Shown in pieces: positions 6,802-12,889 of a DNA stretch of 12,908 bases. Each line of letters begins with the position of its first letter. The first letter of the stretch is position 1. The notes under the pieces are model-generated. The model searched no databases. It saw nothing but the letters and a program-made list of their open reading frames with translations, and had not been told where the DNA came from. Made by a program: the position numbers and the translations under genes. Source of the stretch: Zeimonas sp039807785 (GTDB lineage Bacteria; Pseudomonadota; Gammaproteobacteria; Burkholderiales; Burkholderiaceae_E); the NCBI GenBank assembly GCA_039807785.1, contig JBDHRX010000090.1, positions 1-12,908 of the forward strand. The letters run 5' to 3'.

Positions 6802-6830
6802 GGTAAACGCTGTAACCGCTGGTAAATCGC
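6802..6830. promoter_or_regulatory. Three tandem GTAA-type repeats, candidate OmpR-family operator
   Basis: Three near-identical units run in the same orientation: GGTAAACGC, TGTAACCGC and GGTAAATCGC, with the GTAA cores starting at 6803, 6812 and 6822, so spaced 9 and 10 bp. OmpR/PhoB-family regulators bind head-to-tail dimers on direct repeats at roughly one helical turn, and OmpR half-sites often contain a G-N-AAC core. The repeats lie 63-90 bp upstream of the ompR start and 46-74 bp upstream of the divergent small gene, so autoregulation and co-regulation are both plausible. This is inference from pattern and position. Confidence 0.5.
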
Positions 6831-6851
6831 CCGGCGGAATCGCCCCGCCGG
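6831..6851 (+). promoter_or_regulatory. Inverted repeat between the operator repeats and ompR
   Basis: CCGGCGG (6831-6837) and CCGCCGG (6845-6851) form a perfect 7-bp stem around a 7-nt loop, directly after the GTAA repeats. It lies upstream of the likely ompR transcription start, so it could be a second protein site, or a terminator-like hairpin for antisense transcripts. It has no T-run. In DNA this GC-rich such dyads also arise by chance. Confidence 0.25.
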
Positions 6852-6879
6852 CAATCGGGCGGTGTCGCGTCCGGGCCGC

Positions 6880-6885
6880 TATCAT
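6880..6885 (+). promoter_or_regulatory. -10-like element of ompR-envZ
   Basis: TATCAT (5/6 match to TATAAT), 7 nt before the ompR ATG. There is no Shine-Dalgarno between it and the ATG. The geometry places transcription start at or one base before the start codon. No recognisable -35 is present at 17 bp, as expected if an activator such as OmpR at the upstream repeats is needed. Confidence 0.4.
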
Positions 6886-6892
6886 TCCCGCC

Positions 6893-7612
6893 ATGAACCA
6901 AGCCGCCCGCAAGCTGCTGGTCGTCGACGACGATCCGAAACTGCGCGAACTCCTGCGCCGGTACCTGAGCGAGAACCAGTTCGAGGTCAGCCTCGCGCAG
7001 GACGCGCCGTCGATGAACCGGCTGATGCTGCGCGAGCCCTTCGACCTGATCGTGCTCGACCTGATGCTGCCCGGCGAGGACGGCCTGTCGATCGTACGGC
7101 GACTGCGCGGCGCCAACGACCGTACCCCGATCGTGATGCTGACCGCGAAGGGCGACGACGTGGACCGGATCATCGGCCTCGAGGTGGGCGCCGACGACTA
7201 CCTGCCCAAGCCTTTCAACCCGCGCGAATTGCTCGCGCGCATCCACGCGGTGCTGCGGCGCAAGCCGCCCGCCGAAGCGCCCGGCGCCCCGTCGGCCGAG
7301 CCGATCGAGGTCCGCTTCGGGCCGTTCCGGCTCGATCTCTCCACCCGGGCGCTCACCCGCGAGGGCGAACCGGTCCCGCTCACCACCGGCGAGTTCTCGG
7401 TGCTCAAGGTGCTGGTCCAGCATCCGCGCGCCCCGCTGTCGCGCGAGAAGCTGATGGCGCTCGCGCGCGGGCGCGAATACGGCGCCTACGACCGCAGCCT
7501 GGACGTCCAGGTGTCGCGGCTGCGCAAGCTGATCGAGGCCGACCCGCAGCAGCCGCGCTACATCCAGACCGTCTGGGGCGTCGGCTACGTGTTCGTCCCC
7601 GACGGCGCATGA
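6893..7612 (+). CDS. ompR: OmpR-type response regulator
   Basis: A 239-residue two-component response regulator, the same length as E. coli OmpR. The receiver domain (about 7-125) shows the acidic pocket VVDDD (10-14), phospho-acceptor D56 in VLDLMLPGEDG, T84 in MLTAKG and K106 in YLPKPFNPRELLARI. The C-terminal winged helix (about 140-236) includes TTGEFSVLKVLVQHPR, LSREKLMALARGREY and YIQTVWGVGYVFVPDG, all nearly identical to OmpR as I remember it, so this is an OmpR orthologue and not just a family member. The start MNQAARKLLVVDDD is standard. No Shine-Dalgarno is visible, and a -10-like box lies 7 nt upstream. It overlaps envZ by 4 nt (ATGA), which implies coupled translation. Expected role: porin and envelope genes in response to osmolarity or acid, partner EnvZ. 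Confidence 0.95.
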   Translation: MNQAARKLLVVDDDPKLRELLRRYLSENQFEVSLAQDAPSMNRLMLREPFDLIVLDLMLPGEDGLSIVRRLRGANDRTPIVMLTAKGDDVDRIIGLEVGADDYLPKPFNPRELLARIHAVLRRKPPAEAPGAPSAEPIEVRFGPFRLDLSTRALTREGEPVPLTTGEFSVLKVLVQHPRAPLSREKLMALARGREYGAYDRSLDVQVSRLRKLIEADPQQPRYIQTVWGVGYVFVPDGA

Positions 7613-8985
7613 AGTCCGCCGCGCCGGGGGCGGCGCGCCGCCCGCGCATCAGCCTCTTCTGGCGCACCTTCCTGCTGCTGGCGCTGCTGATCGGCAGCAG
7701 CCTCGGCGTCACGCTGGGGGTCGCGCGGCTGCTCGACCGGGTGCCGCCCGCGCAGCGACTCGCCTGGGAAGTCGCCTCGGTGGTGAACCTGACCCGCTCG
7801 GCGCTGGTCAGCGCCGAACCCGATCGGCGCCCCGACCTGATCGACCAGATCGCCCGCGAGGAGGAGGTGCGCGTGCTGCCCAAGGAGGCGGACGACCGGA
7901 TCGACGACGGCGCCACCGGCGCGCGACTGCGCGCGCTCGAGCCGCGCCTGCGCCAGCTGCTCGGCGCCGGCACGCGCGTGGCCGCGCGCGTGAACGGCGT
8001 CGACGCGGTCTGGATCAGCTTCGAGATCGACGGCGACGACTACTGGCTGATCCTGCCGCGCGCGCGGGTCGAGCGGCAGTTCGGCCCCGGGATCGGGCTG
8101 CTCGGCCTGATCGCCGCGGGGCTGTCGCTGCTCGGCGCCCTGCTCATCTCGCGCCTGGTGAACCGCCCGCTCGCCGACCTGAGCCGCGCGATCGCCCGGC
8201 TCGCCCGCGGCGAGGCGCCGGCCCCGCTCGCCGACCAGGGCCCCACCGAGATCGCGGCCCTGAACCGCCGCTTCAACCGGCTGGCGCGCGACCTGGCGCG
8301 GCTCGATGCGGATCGCTCGCTGGCGCTGGCGGGCATCTCGCACGACATCCGCGGCCCGCTCGCCCGCCTGCGCATGGAGATCGAGCTGGCCGACCTGTCG
8401 GCGGCGCAGCGCGCCTCCATGGCCGAGGACATCGAACGGATCGACCTGATCGTCGGCCAGTTCATCCAGTACGCGCGCATCGGCGAGCCGCCGCGCGCCG
8501 AGCGCGTCGACGTCGCGGCGCTGCTCGCGGGGCTCGACCAGACCTACCGGGCCGCCCTCGACGAGGGCACGCTGCGGCTGCAGGTCGATCCCGGCAATGC
8601 CCGGCACTGGATCGGCGACCCGACCGACCTGCAACGCGCCGTCGGCAACCTGATCGACAACTCGATGCGCTACGGACGGGCCGCGCCGGGCGAACCGGCG
8701 CGGGTCGCGCTGCGCGCGCGGCGCACCGCCGACGGACTGTCGATCGAGGTCCGCGACCACGGACCCGGCGTTCCCGAAGCGGACCTCGAACGGCTGCTCC
8801 AGCCCTTCGTGCGCATCGACAGCGCGCGCAGCGACCGCGGCGGCTCGGGCCTGGGGCTGGCGATCGTCGAGCGCCTCGCGCGACGCTACGGCGGCGGCCT
8901 GAAGCTGGCGAACGCCGCCGACGGCGGGCTCACGGCGAGCCTCGCCCTGCCCGACTATGGCGGCCGCATCGAAGCGTCGCACTAG
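7609..8985 (+). CDS. envZ: EnvZ-type sensor histidine kinase
   Basis: A 458-residue membrane kinase starting at the ATG that overlaps the ompR stop (ATGA). Order of domains: TM1 about 15-38, a periplasmic domain of about 120 residues, TM2 about 159-181, HAMP about 182-234, HisKA with the phospho-accepting H245 in AGISHDIRGPLARLRM, then HATPase_c with N-box LQRAVGNLIDNSMRYG (N347, N351), G1 box DHGPGVPE and G2 box GSGLGL (412-417). All residues for autokinase activity are visible. The unusual point is G249 in HDIRG, where EnvZ and most HisKA kinases have Thr (HDLRT); that Thr is needed for phosphatase activity in E. coli EnvZ. The periplasmic domain is acidic and Arg-rich, without Cys. Partner is the preceding OmpR. 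In-frame upstream sequence reaching back to 6862 is only an open shadow within ompR. Confidence 0.94.
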   Translation: MKSAAPGAARRPRISLFWRTFLLLALLIGSSLGVTLGVARLLDRVPPAQRLAWEVASVVNLTRSALVSAEPDRRPDLIDQIAREEEVRVLPKEADDRIDDGATGARLRALEPRLRQLLGAGTRVAARVNGVDAVWISFEIDGDDYWLILPRARVERQFGPGIGLLGLIAAGLSLLGALLISRLVNRPLADLSRAIARLARGEAPAPLADQGPTEIAALNRRFNRLARDLARLDADRSLALAGISHDIRGPLARLRMEIELADLSAAQRASMAEDIERIDLIVGQFIQYARIGEPPRAERVDVAALLAGLDQTYRAALDEGTLRLQVDPGNARHWIGDPTDLQRAVGNLIDNSMRYGRAAPGEPARVALRARRTADGLSIEVRDHGPGVPEADLERLLQPFVRIDSARSDRGGSGLGLAIVERLARRYGGGLKLANAADGGLTASLALPDYGGRIEASH

Positions 8986-9014
8986 GGGCCGCCGCGCCAG
9001 GGCCGATAGCCAGT

Positions 9015-9033
9015 GACAATCAATCGCATTTGA
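9015..9033. promoter_or_regulatory. Fur-box-like sequence upstream of rubrerythrin
   Basis: The stretch starting GACAATCAATCG and continuing CATTTGA resembles proteobacterial Fur sites of the form (A)TAATnATTCGCATTTG. It shares the CAAT and TCGCATTTG halves, but only about 10 of 19 positions match the classical palindromic 19-mer. It lies in the most AT-rich patch of the window, about 113-131 bp before the rubrerythrin ATG. A role in iron regulation of a diiron protein is reasonable but unproven. Confidence 0.35.
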
Positions 9034-9040
9034 ATCGTCA

Positions 9041-9055
9041 ATTGGAGTTTCCAAT
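9041..9055. promoter_or_regulatory. 15-bp dyad ATTGGA-GTT-TCCAAT in the rubrerythrin promoter region
   Basis: Perfect 6-bp inverted repeat around a 3-bp centre, an odd-length dyad typical of dimeric regulators (MarR, GntR, Rrf2 or similar classes). TACAGT at 9066-9071 (4/6 match to a -10 box) lies just downstream, with TTGGAG at 9042-9047 at 18-bp spacing as a weak -35, so a protein bound to the dyad would cover the promoter. AATCG also repeats at 9022, 9033 and 9053. The regulator is unknown and no regulator gene is adjacent. Confidence 0.4.
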
Positions 9056-9145
9056 CGAACATTGATACAGTCGGGCGGGCCGGTCGGCGCATCGGCGCGC
9101 GGCCGAGAGCAATCCTTCGATCACCTCTTTCGACAGGAGACAGCC

Positions 9146-9565
9146 ATGCCCAGCCTGCAAGGCACCAAGACCCACCAGAACCTGAAGGACGCGTTCGCCG
9201 GGGAAAGCCAGGCCAACCGCCGCTACCTCTACTTCGCGAACAAGGCCGACGTCGAAGGCCAGCCGGAAGTCGCGGCGCTGTTCCGCTCGACGGCCGAAGG
9301 CGAGACCGGCCATGCGCACGGCCACCTCGACTACCTCGCCGTGGTCGGCGATCCGGCCACCGACCTGCCGATCGGCAATTCGCAGAACAACCTGAAGTCC
9401 GCGGTGGCGGGCGAGACCCACGAATACACCGACATGTATCCGGGCATGGCCAAGACCGCCCGCGACGAAGGCTTCGACGAGATCGCCGACTGGTTCGAGA
9501 CGCTCGCCAAGGCCGAGCGCTCGCACGCGAACAAGTTCGCCAGGGCCCTCGAGTCGCTGTCCTGA
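9146..9565 (+). CDS. Rubrerythrin-family diiron protein lacking the rubredoxin domain
   Basis: A 139-residue four-helix ferritin-like protein with a strong ribosome binding site (AGGAGA at 9135-9140, 5 nt before the ATG). Diiron ligands match the rubrerythrin pattern: E20 in AGESQANRRY, E53 and H56 in EGETGHAHGH, E90 and E93 in AGETHEY, and E124 with H127 in KAERSHANKF. There is no cysteine, so the C-terminal rubredoxin Fe(SCys)4 domain of classical rubrerythrin is absent and an external electron donor is required. Rubrerythrins reduce H2O2 to water in the cytoplasm; erythrin-only forms are also proposed in iron handling. Followed by a strong terminator, then by an Fe-S protein that is a candidate redox partner. 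The upstream region carries a Fur-like box and a dyad. The other in-frame start, at 9062, precedes the ribosome binding site and is rejected. Confidence 0.94.
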   Translation: MPSLQGTKTHQNLKDAFAGESQANRRYLYFANKADVEGQPEVAALFRSTAEGETGHAHGHLDYLAVVGDPATDLPIGNSQNNLKSAVAGETHEYTDMYPGMAKTARDEGFDEIADWFETLAKAERSHANKFARALESLS

Positions 9566-9619
9566 CCGATCGGGCCGGCCGCCCGGGCGACCCGGCGGAT
9601 CCGGCCCGCGACGTGCGCG

Positions 9620-9644
9620 AGGGGAGCTCCACGGCTCCCCTTTT
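9620..9644 (+). terminator. Rho-independent terminator after rubrerythrin
   Basis: GGGGAGC (9621-9627), loop TCCACG, GCTCCCC (9634-9640), then TTTT (9641-9644). The 7-bp perfect stem can be extended by A9620-T9641. This is the only textbook intrinsic terminator I found in the window. It would end the rubrerythrin message, or attenuate read-through to the Fe-S/DUF3501/aminotransferase genes downstream. No obvious second promoter is visible in 9645-9686. Confidence 0.85.
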
Positions 9645-9686
9645 CATTCCGCGGCGCACCGCGCCCCCGTTGAGCCGAGAACGACG

Positions 9687-11042
9687 ATGACCGTACGCGA
9701 AGGTTCGCTCGAAGCCCCGACCCGCCACCCGCTCGACTGGCGCAACTCCGAGTTCCACGACGAGGCGAAGGCGCTCGACGAGATGGCGCGCGTCTTCGAC
9801 ATCTGCCACGGCTGCAGGCGCTGCCTGAGCCTGTGCAACGCCTTCCCGACGCTGTTCGACCTGGTCGACGAGTCCGCCAGCGGCGAGGTCGACGAGGTCG
9901 ACCGCAAGGACTTCTGGAAGGTCGTCGACCAGTGCTACCTGTGCGACGTCTGCTACATGACCAAGTGCCCGTACGTGCCGCCGCACGTCTGGAACGTGGA
10001 CTTCCCGCACCTGATGCTGCGCGGCAAGGCGATCCAGTTCCGCCGCGGCACGCCGACCCGGTTCCGCGACACGCAGCTCTCCGCGACCGACCGCAACGGC
10101 ACCCTGGCCGGGATCCCGATCGTCGTCCAGGCGGTCAACGCGCTGAGTCGCAACAAGGCGGCCCGCAAAGCGGCCGAGCGGGCGCTGGGCGTGCATCGCG
10201 ACGCCTGGCTGCCGCCGTTCACCAGCGACAAGTTCCGCGCCTATGCCGCGCCCTCGCCGAAGCACCCGGTGCGCGACGGGGAACGCACGCCGGGCAAGGT
10301 CGCGATCTACGCGACCTGTTACGTGAACTACAACGAACCCGGGATCGGGCACGACCTGGTCAAGGTGCTCGAGCACAACGCGATTCCCTACGTGCTGGCC
10401 GACAAGGAAGCCTGTTGCGGGATGCCCAAGCTCGAGTTGGGCGACCTCGACTCGGTCGCGACGCTGAAGGAGCGCAACATCCCCGCGCTGGCGAAGCTGG
10501 CGCGGGCCGGCTACGCGATCCTCGCGCCGATCCCCTCCTGTGCGTTGATGTACAAGCAGGAGCTGCCGATGATGTTCCCCGACGACGCCGAGGTCGCGCT
10601 GGTACGGAGCGCGATGTTCGACCCGTTCGAGTACCTCGTGCTGCGCGCCAAGGATGGGCTGCTCGAGACCGACTTCACGGCGTCGCTGGGCAACGTCTCC
10701 TACCATGTGGCCTGTCACCTGCGGGTCCAGAACGTCGGACAGAAGACCCGGGAGATGCTCGAGAAGGTCCCCGGCACCCGGGTCAGCACGATCGAGCGCT
10801 GCTCGGGCCATGCGGGCACCTGGGGCGTGAAGCGGGAGTTCCACGAGGTCGCGATGAAGATCGGCAAGCCGGTGTTCCGGCAGATGGGCGAGCATCCGGG
10901 CGGAGAGCCCGACTGGATCGCGTCCGACTGCCAGCTCGCGGGGCACCACATCGAGCAGGGCATGACCCAGGCCGGGCTCCCGGTCGAGGGCAAGCTGGCG
11001 CATCCGCTCACGCTGCTGCGCATCGCTTACGGACTGGCATAG
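9687..11042 (+). CDS. CCG-domain iron-sulfur oxidoreductase (HdrD/GlpC-like)
   Basis: A 451-residue protein with a ferredoxin-like N-terminal part and two CCG (cysteine-rich) domains. The N-terminal cluster motifs are C40, C43, C46, C50 (CHGCRRCLSLC) and C83, C86, C89, C94 (CYLCDVCYMTKC), each predicted to bind one [4Fe-4S]. CCG domain 1 has C211, C243-C244 (EACCGMP) and C285; domain 2 has C343, C372 in ERCSGHAGTWG, and C415, so its CCG is replaced by CSG. Related proteins are heterodisulfide reductase subunit D and the GlpC membrane-anchor subunit of glycerol-3-phosphate dehydrogenase, but no flavin subunit is encoded nearby and no membrane segment is visible. It lies between rubrerythrin and DUF3501, an order I know from other Proteobacteria. 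A role as electron donor to rubrerythrin is inference. The ATG at 9687 has only a weak upstream GAGAA. Confidence 0.88.
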   Translation: MTVREGSLEAPTRHPLDWRNSEFHDEAKALDEMARVFDICHGCRRCLSLCNAFPTLFDLVDESASGEVDEVDRKDFWKVVDQCYLCDVCYMTKCPYVPPHVWNVDFPHLMLRGKAIQFRRGTPTRFRDTQLSATDRNGTLAGIPIVVQAVNALSRNKAARKAAERALGVHRDAWLPPFTSDKFRAYAAPSPKHPVRDGERTPGKVAIYATCYVNYNEPGIGHDLVKVLEHNAIPYVLADKEACCGMPKLELGDLDSVATLKERNIPALAKLARAGYAILAPIPSCALMYKQELPMMFPDDAEVALVRSAMFDPFEYLVLRAKDGLLETDFTASLGNVSYHVACHLRVQNVGQKTREMLEKVPGTRVSTIERCSGHAGTWGVKREFHEVAMKIGKPVFRQMGEHPGGEPDWIASDCQLAGHHIEQGMTQAGLPVEGKLAHPLTLLRIAYGLA

Positions 11043-11080
11043 GGCCGGCGGCCGAGGCCGGCGCTCCCGGGAGGACATCG

Positions 11081-11680
11081 ATGGAAGCGACGAAGATGGG
11101 AAAAGTAAGCCGTGAATCGCTGATGACGCTCGAGGCCTACGCCAGGGCGCGCCCCGAGTTTCGCAACCGGGTGCTCGAGCACAAGAAGCTGCGCAAGGTC
11201 CCGCTGGGGGCGCACATGACGCTGCTGTTCGAGGACGAGCTGACGGTGCGCTACCAGATCCAGGAGATGCTGCGCATCGAGAAGATCTTCGAGGAGGACG
11301 GGATCGCGCACGAGCTCGAGGCCTACAACCCGCTGATCCCCGACGGGCGCAACCTGAAAGCGACGATGCTGATCGAGTACGAGGAGGTCGCGGCCCGCCG
11401 CCGCGAGCTGGCGCGGCTGCGCGGCGTCGAGGACCGCGTCTGGGTCCAGGTCGAGGGCGCGGCGCGGGTCTATGCGATCGCCGACGAGGACCTCGATCGC
11501 GAGAACGAGGAAAAGACATCGGCGGTACACTTCGTGCGGTTCGAGCTCACCGATGCGATGGCCGATGCGCTCAAGCGCGGCGCCGCCCTCTCGGTCGGCG
11601 TCGACCACGAGAACTACCAGGCCGAGGCGAGCCCGCTGCCGGGCGCGATACGCGCCGCGCTCGTCGCCGACCTCGACTGA
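11081..11680 (+). CDS. DUF3501 family protein
   Basis: A 199-residue soluble protein of unknown function. The ATG at 11081 is chosen because GGGAGGA ends 6 nt upstream; a second ATG at 11096 lacks such a site. The best conserved part is residues 50-100, FEDELTVRYQIQEMLRIEKI followed by EEDGIAHELEAYNPLIPDGRNLKATMLIEY, which I recognise as the DUF3501 core. The C-terminal half (about 118-180) is predicted beta-rich and ends VGVDHENYQAE. The protein is rich in Glu and has no cysteine, signal peptide or membrane segment, so it is unlikely to be a thiol or Fe-S redox carrier itself. It starts 38 bp after the CCG Fe-S gene and is followed after 36 bp by the aminotransferase. Its constant partnership with rubrerythrin and the CCG protein suggests an accessory or assembly role, but this is not known. 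Confidence 0.88.
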   Translation: MEATKMGKVSRESLMTLEAYARARPEFRNRVLEHKKLRKVPLGAHMTLLFEDELTVRYQIQEMLRIEKIFEEDGIAHELEAYNPLIPDGRNLKATMLIEYEEVAARRRELARLRGVEDRVWVQVEGAARVYAIADEDLDRENEEKTSAVHFVRFELTDAMADALKRGAALSVGVDHENYQAEASPLPGAIRAALVADLD

Positions 11681-11716
11681 AGCGCGCCCCTGCCTTCCAC
11701 TCCGACGGAACGAGAC

Positions 11717-12844
11717 ATGCCCGGCCTACGCCCCGAAGTCGACCCAGACGGCCTGCTCGAGTATTCGGTCGTCTACACCGACCGAACGCTCAACCACATG
11801 TCCGCCCGCTTCCAGGGCGTGATGCGCGACATCGCCGCGACGCTGAAGGATACCTACCACGCGCGCTCCGCGATCGTGGTCCCGGGCAGCGGCACCTTCG
11901 GCATGGAGGCGGTGGCGCGCCAGTTCGCGACCGGACGCAAGGTGCTGGTGATCCGCAACGGCTGGTTCAGCTACCGCTGGACGCAGATCCTCGAGATGGG
12001 GCATATCGCCTCGGGATCGACCGTGCTCAAGGCGCGCCCGGACCGGGCCGGGCACCAGGCCCCGTTCGCGCCGCCGCCGGTCGACGAGGTGCTGGCGGCG
12101 ATCGAGCGCGAGCGCCCCGACCTGGTGTTCGCGCCGCACGTCGAGACCTCCTCGGGCATCCTGCTGCCCGACGACTACCTGCGGACGGTCTCGGCCGCGG
12201 TGCGGGCGGTCAACGGCCTGTTCGTGCTCGACTGCATCGCCTCGGGAGCCCTCTGGGTCGACATGAACGCGCTGGGCGTCGACGTGCTGATCAGCGCCCC
12301 GCAGAAGGGCTGGAGCGGCCCGGCCTGCTGCGCGCTGGTGATGCTCGGCGAACGCGCGCGCGAGCGCATCGAGGGCACCCTCGCGACCAGCTACGCCTGC
12401 GACCTGCGCAAGTGGCTGCAGATCATCGAGGCGTACGAGGCCGGCGGCCACGCCTACCACGCGACGCTGCCCACCGAAGCGCTGGCGCGCGTGCGCGATG
12501 CGATGCAGGAGACGCGGCGCTTCGGCCTCGAGGCGGCGCGCGCCGCCCAGCAGGCGCTCGGCAACCGGGTCCGCGCGATGCTGGCCGGGCACGGCCTGCC
12601 AAGCGTCGCGGCAGCGGGCTATGCGGCCCCCGGCGTCGTCGTGGCCTACACGGACGATCCGGACATCCAGTCCGGGCGCAAGCTGGCTGCGCAGGGCCTG
12701 CAGATCGCGGCCGGCGTGCCGCTGCAATGCGACGAGCCGGCCGACTTCCGCAGTTTCCGCATCGGCCTGTTCGGCCTCGACAAGCTGCGGGACGTCGACG
12801 GGACGGTGCAGCGACTCGAGGCGGCCTTCGCGCGCGCGCTCTGA
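11717..12844 (+). CDS. Class V PLP-dependent aminotransferase (alanine-glyoxylate aminotransferase-like)
   Basis: A 375-residue fold-type I PLP enzyme. It shows the phosphate-binding loop PGSGTFGMEAVARQF (56-70), H141-V-E-T-S-S-G for substrate and cofactor contact, D172 in VLDCIASGALWVDM pairing the pyridine nitrogen, the Schiff-base K197 in SAPQKGWSGP, and the C-terminal carboxylate-binding Arg R348 in FRIGLFG. Length and motifs fit the alanine/serine-glyoxylate aminotransferase group. Cysteine desulfurases belong to the same class, but I see no desulfurase-type catalytic Cys loop, so a sulfur-donor role is not supported. The N-terminus EYSVVYTDRTLNHMSARFQ is characteristic of a proteobacterial subgroup whose substrate I do not know. 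It lies 36 bp after the DUF3501 gene with no terminator between, so co-transcription is likely. The start has only a weak upstream GGAACGAG. Confidence 0.87.
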   Translation: MPGLRPEVDPDGLLEYSVVYTDRTLNHMSARFQGVMRDIAATLKDTYHARSAIVVPGSGTFGMEAVARQFATGRKVLVIRNGWFSYRWTQILEMGHIASGSTVLKARPDRAGHQAPFAPPPVDEVLAAIERERPDLVFAPHVETSSGILLPDDYLRTVSAAVRAVNGLFVLDCIASGALWVDMNALGVDVLISAPQKGWSGPACCALVMLGERARERIEGTLATSYACDLRKWLQIIEAYEAGGHAYHATLPTEALARVRDAMQETRRFGLEAARAAQQALGNRVRAMLAGHGLPSVAAAGYAAPGVVVAYTDDPDIQSGRKLAAQGLQIAAGVPLQCDEPADFRSFRIGLFGLDKLRDVDGTVQRLEAAFARAL

Positions 12845-12869
12845 CGCCCGCTCTGATCGCGCCCGCTCC

Positions 12870-12889
12870 GCGCCCAGCCGGCCGGGCGC
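12870..12889 (+). terminator. Possible GC stem-loop downstream of the aminotransferase
   Basis: GCGCCC (12870-12875) pairs with GGGCGC (12884-12889) around an 8-nt loop in the last 64 bases of the window. There is no T-run and the surroundings are all GC-rich, so this may be a factor-dependent terminator or chance. Nothing else is recognisable in 12845-12908. Confidence 0.25.

Noticed and set aside
6254..7423. Long N-terminal extension in frame with tsaB reaching into ompR
   Set aside because: TsaB homology begins near 6253; the extension runs antisense to ompR and the small gene and is not needed by any family member.
6862..7608. In-frame extension upstream of envZ inside ompR
   Set aside because: It is an out-of-frame reading of ompR. 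The ATG at 7609 overlapping the ompR stop gives a normal EnvZ N-terminus with TM1.
7585..9054. 489-codon minus-strand frame opposite envZ
   Set aside because: Antisense shadow of envZ; composition is Arg/Gln/Asp-rich without motifs.
8982..11519. 845-codon minus-strand frame across rubrerythrin, the Fe-S gene and DUF3501
   Set aside because: It runs antisense through three well-supported genes and the terminator, and its product shows no family features.
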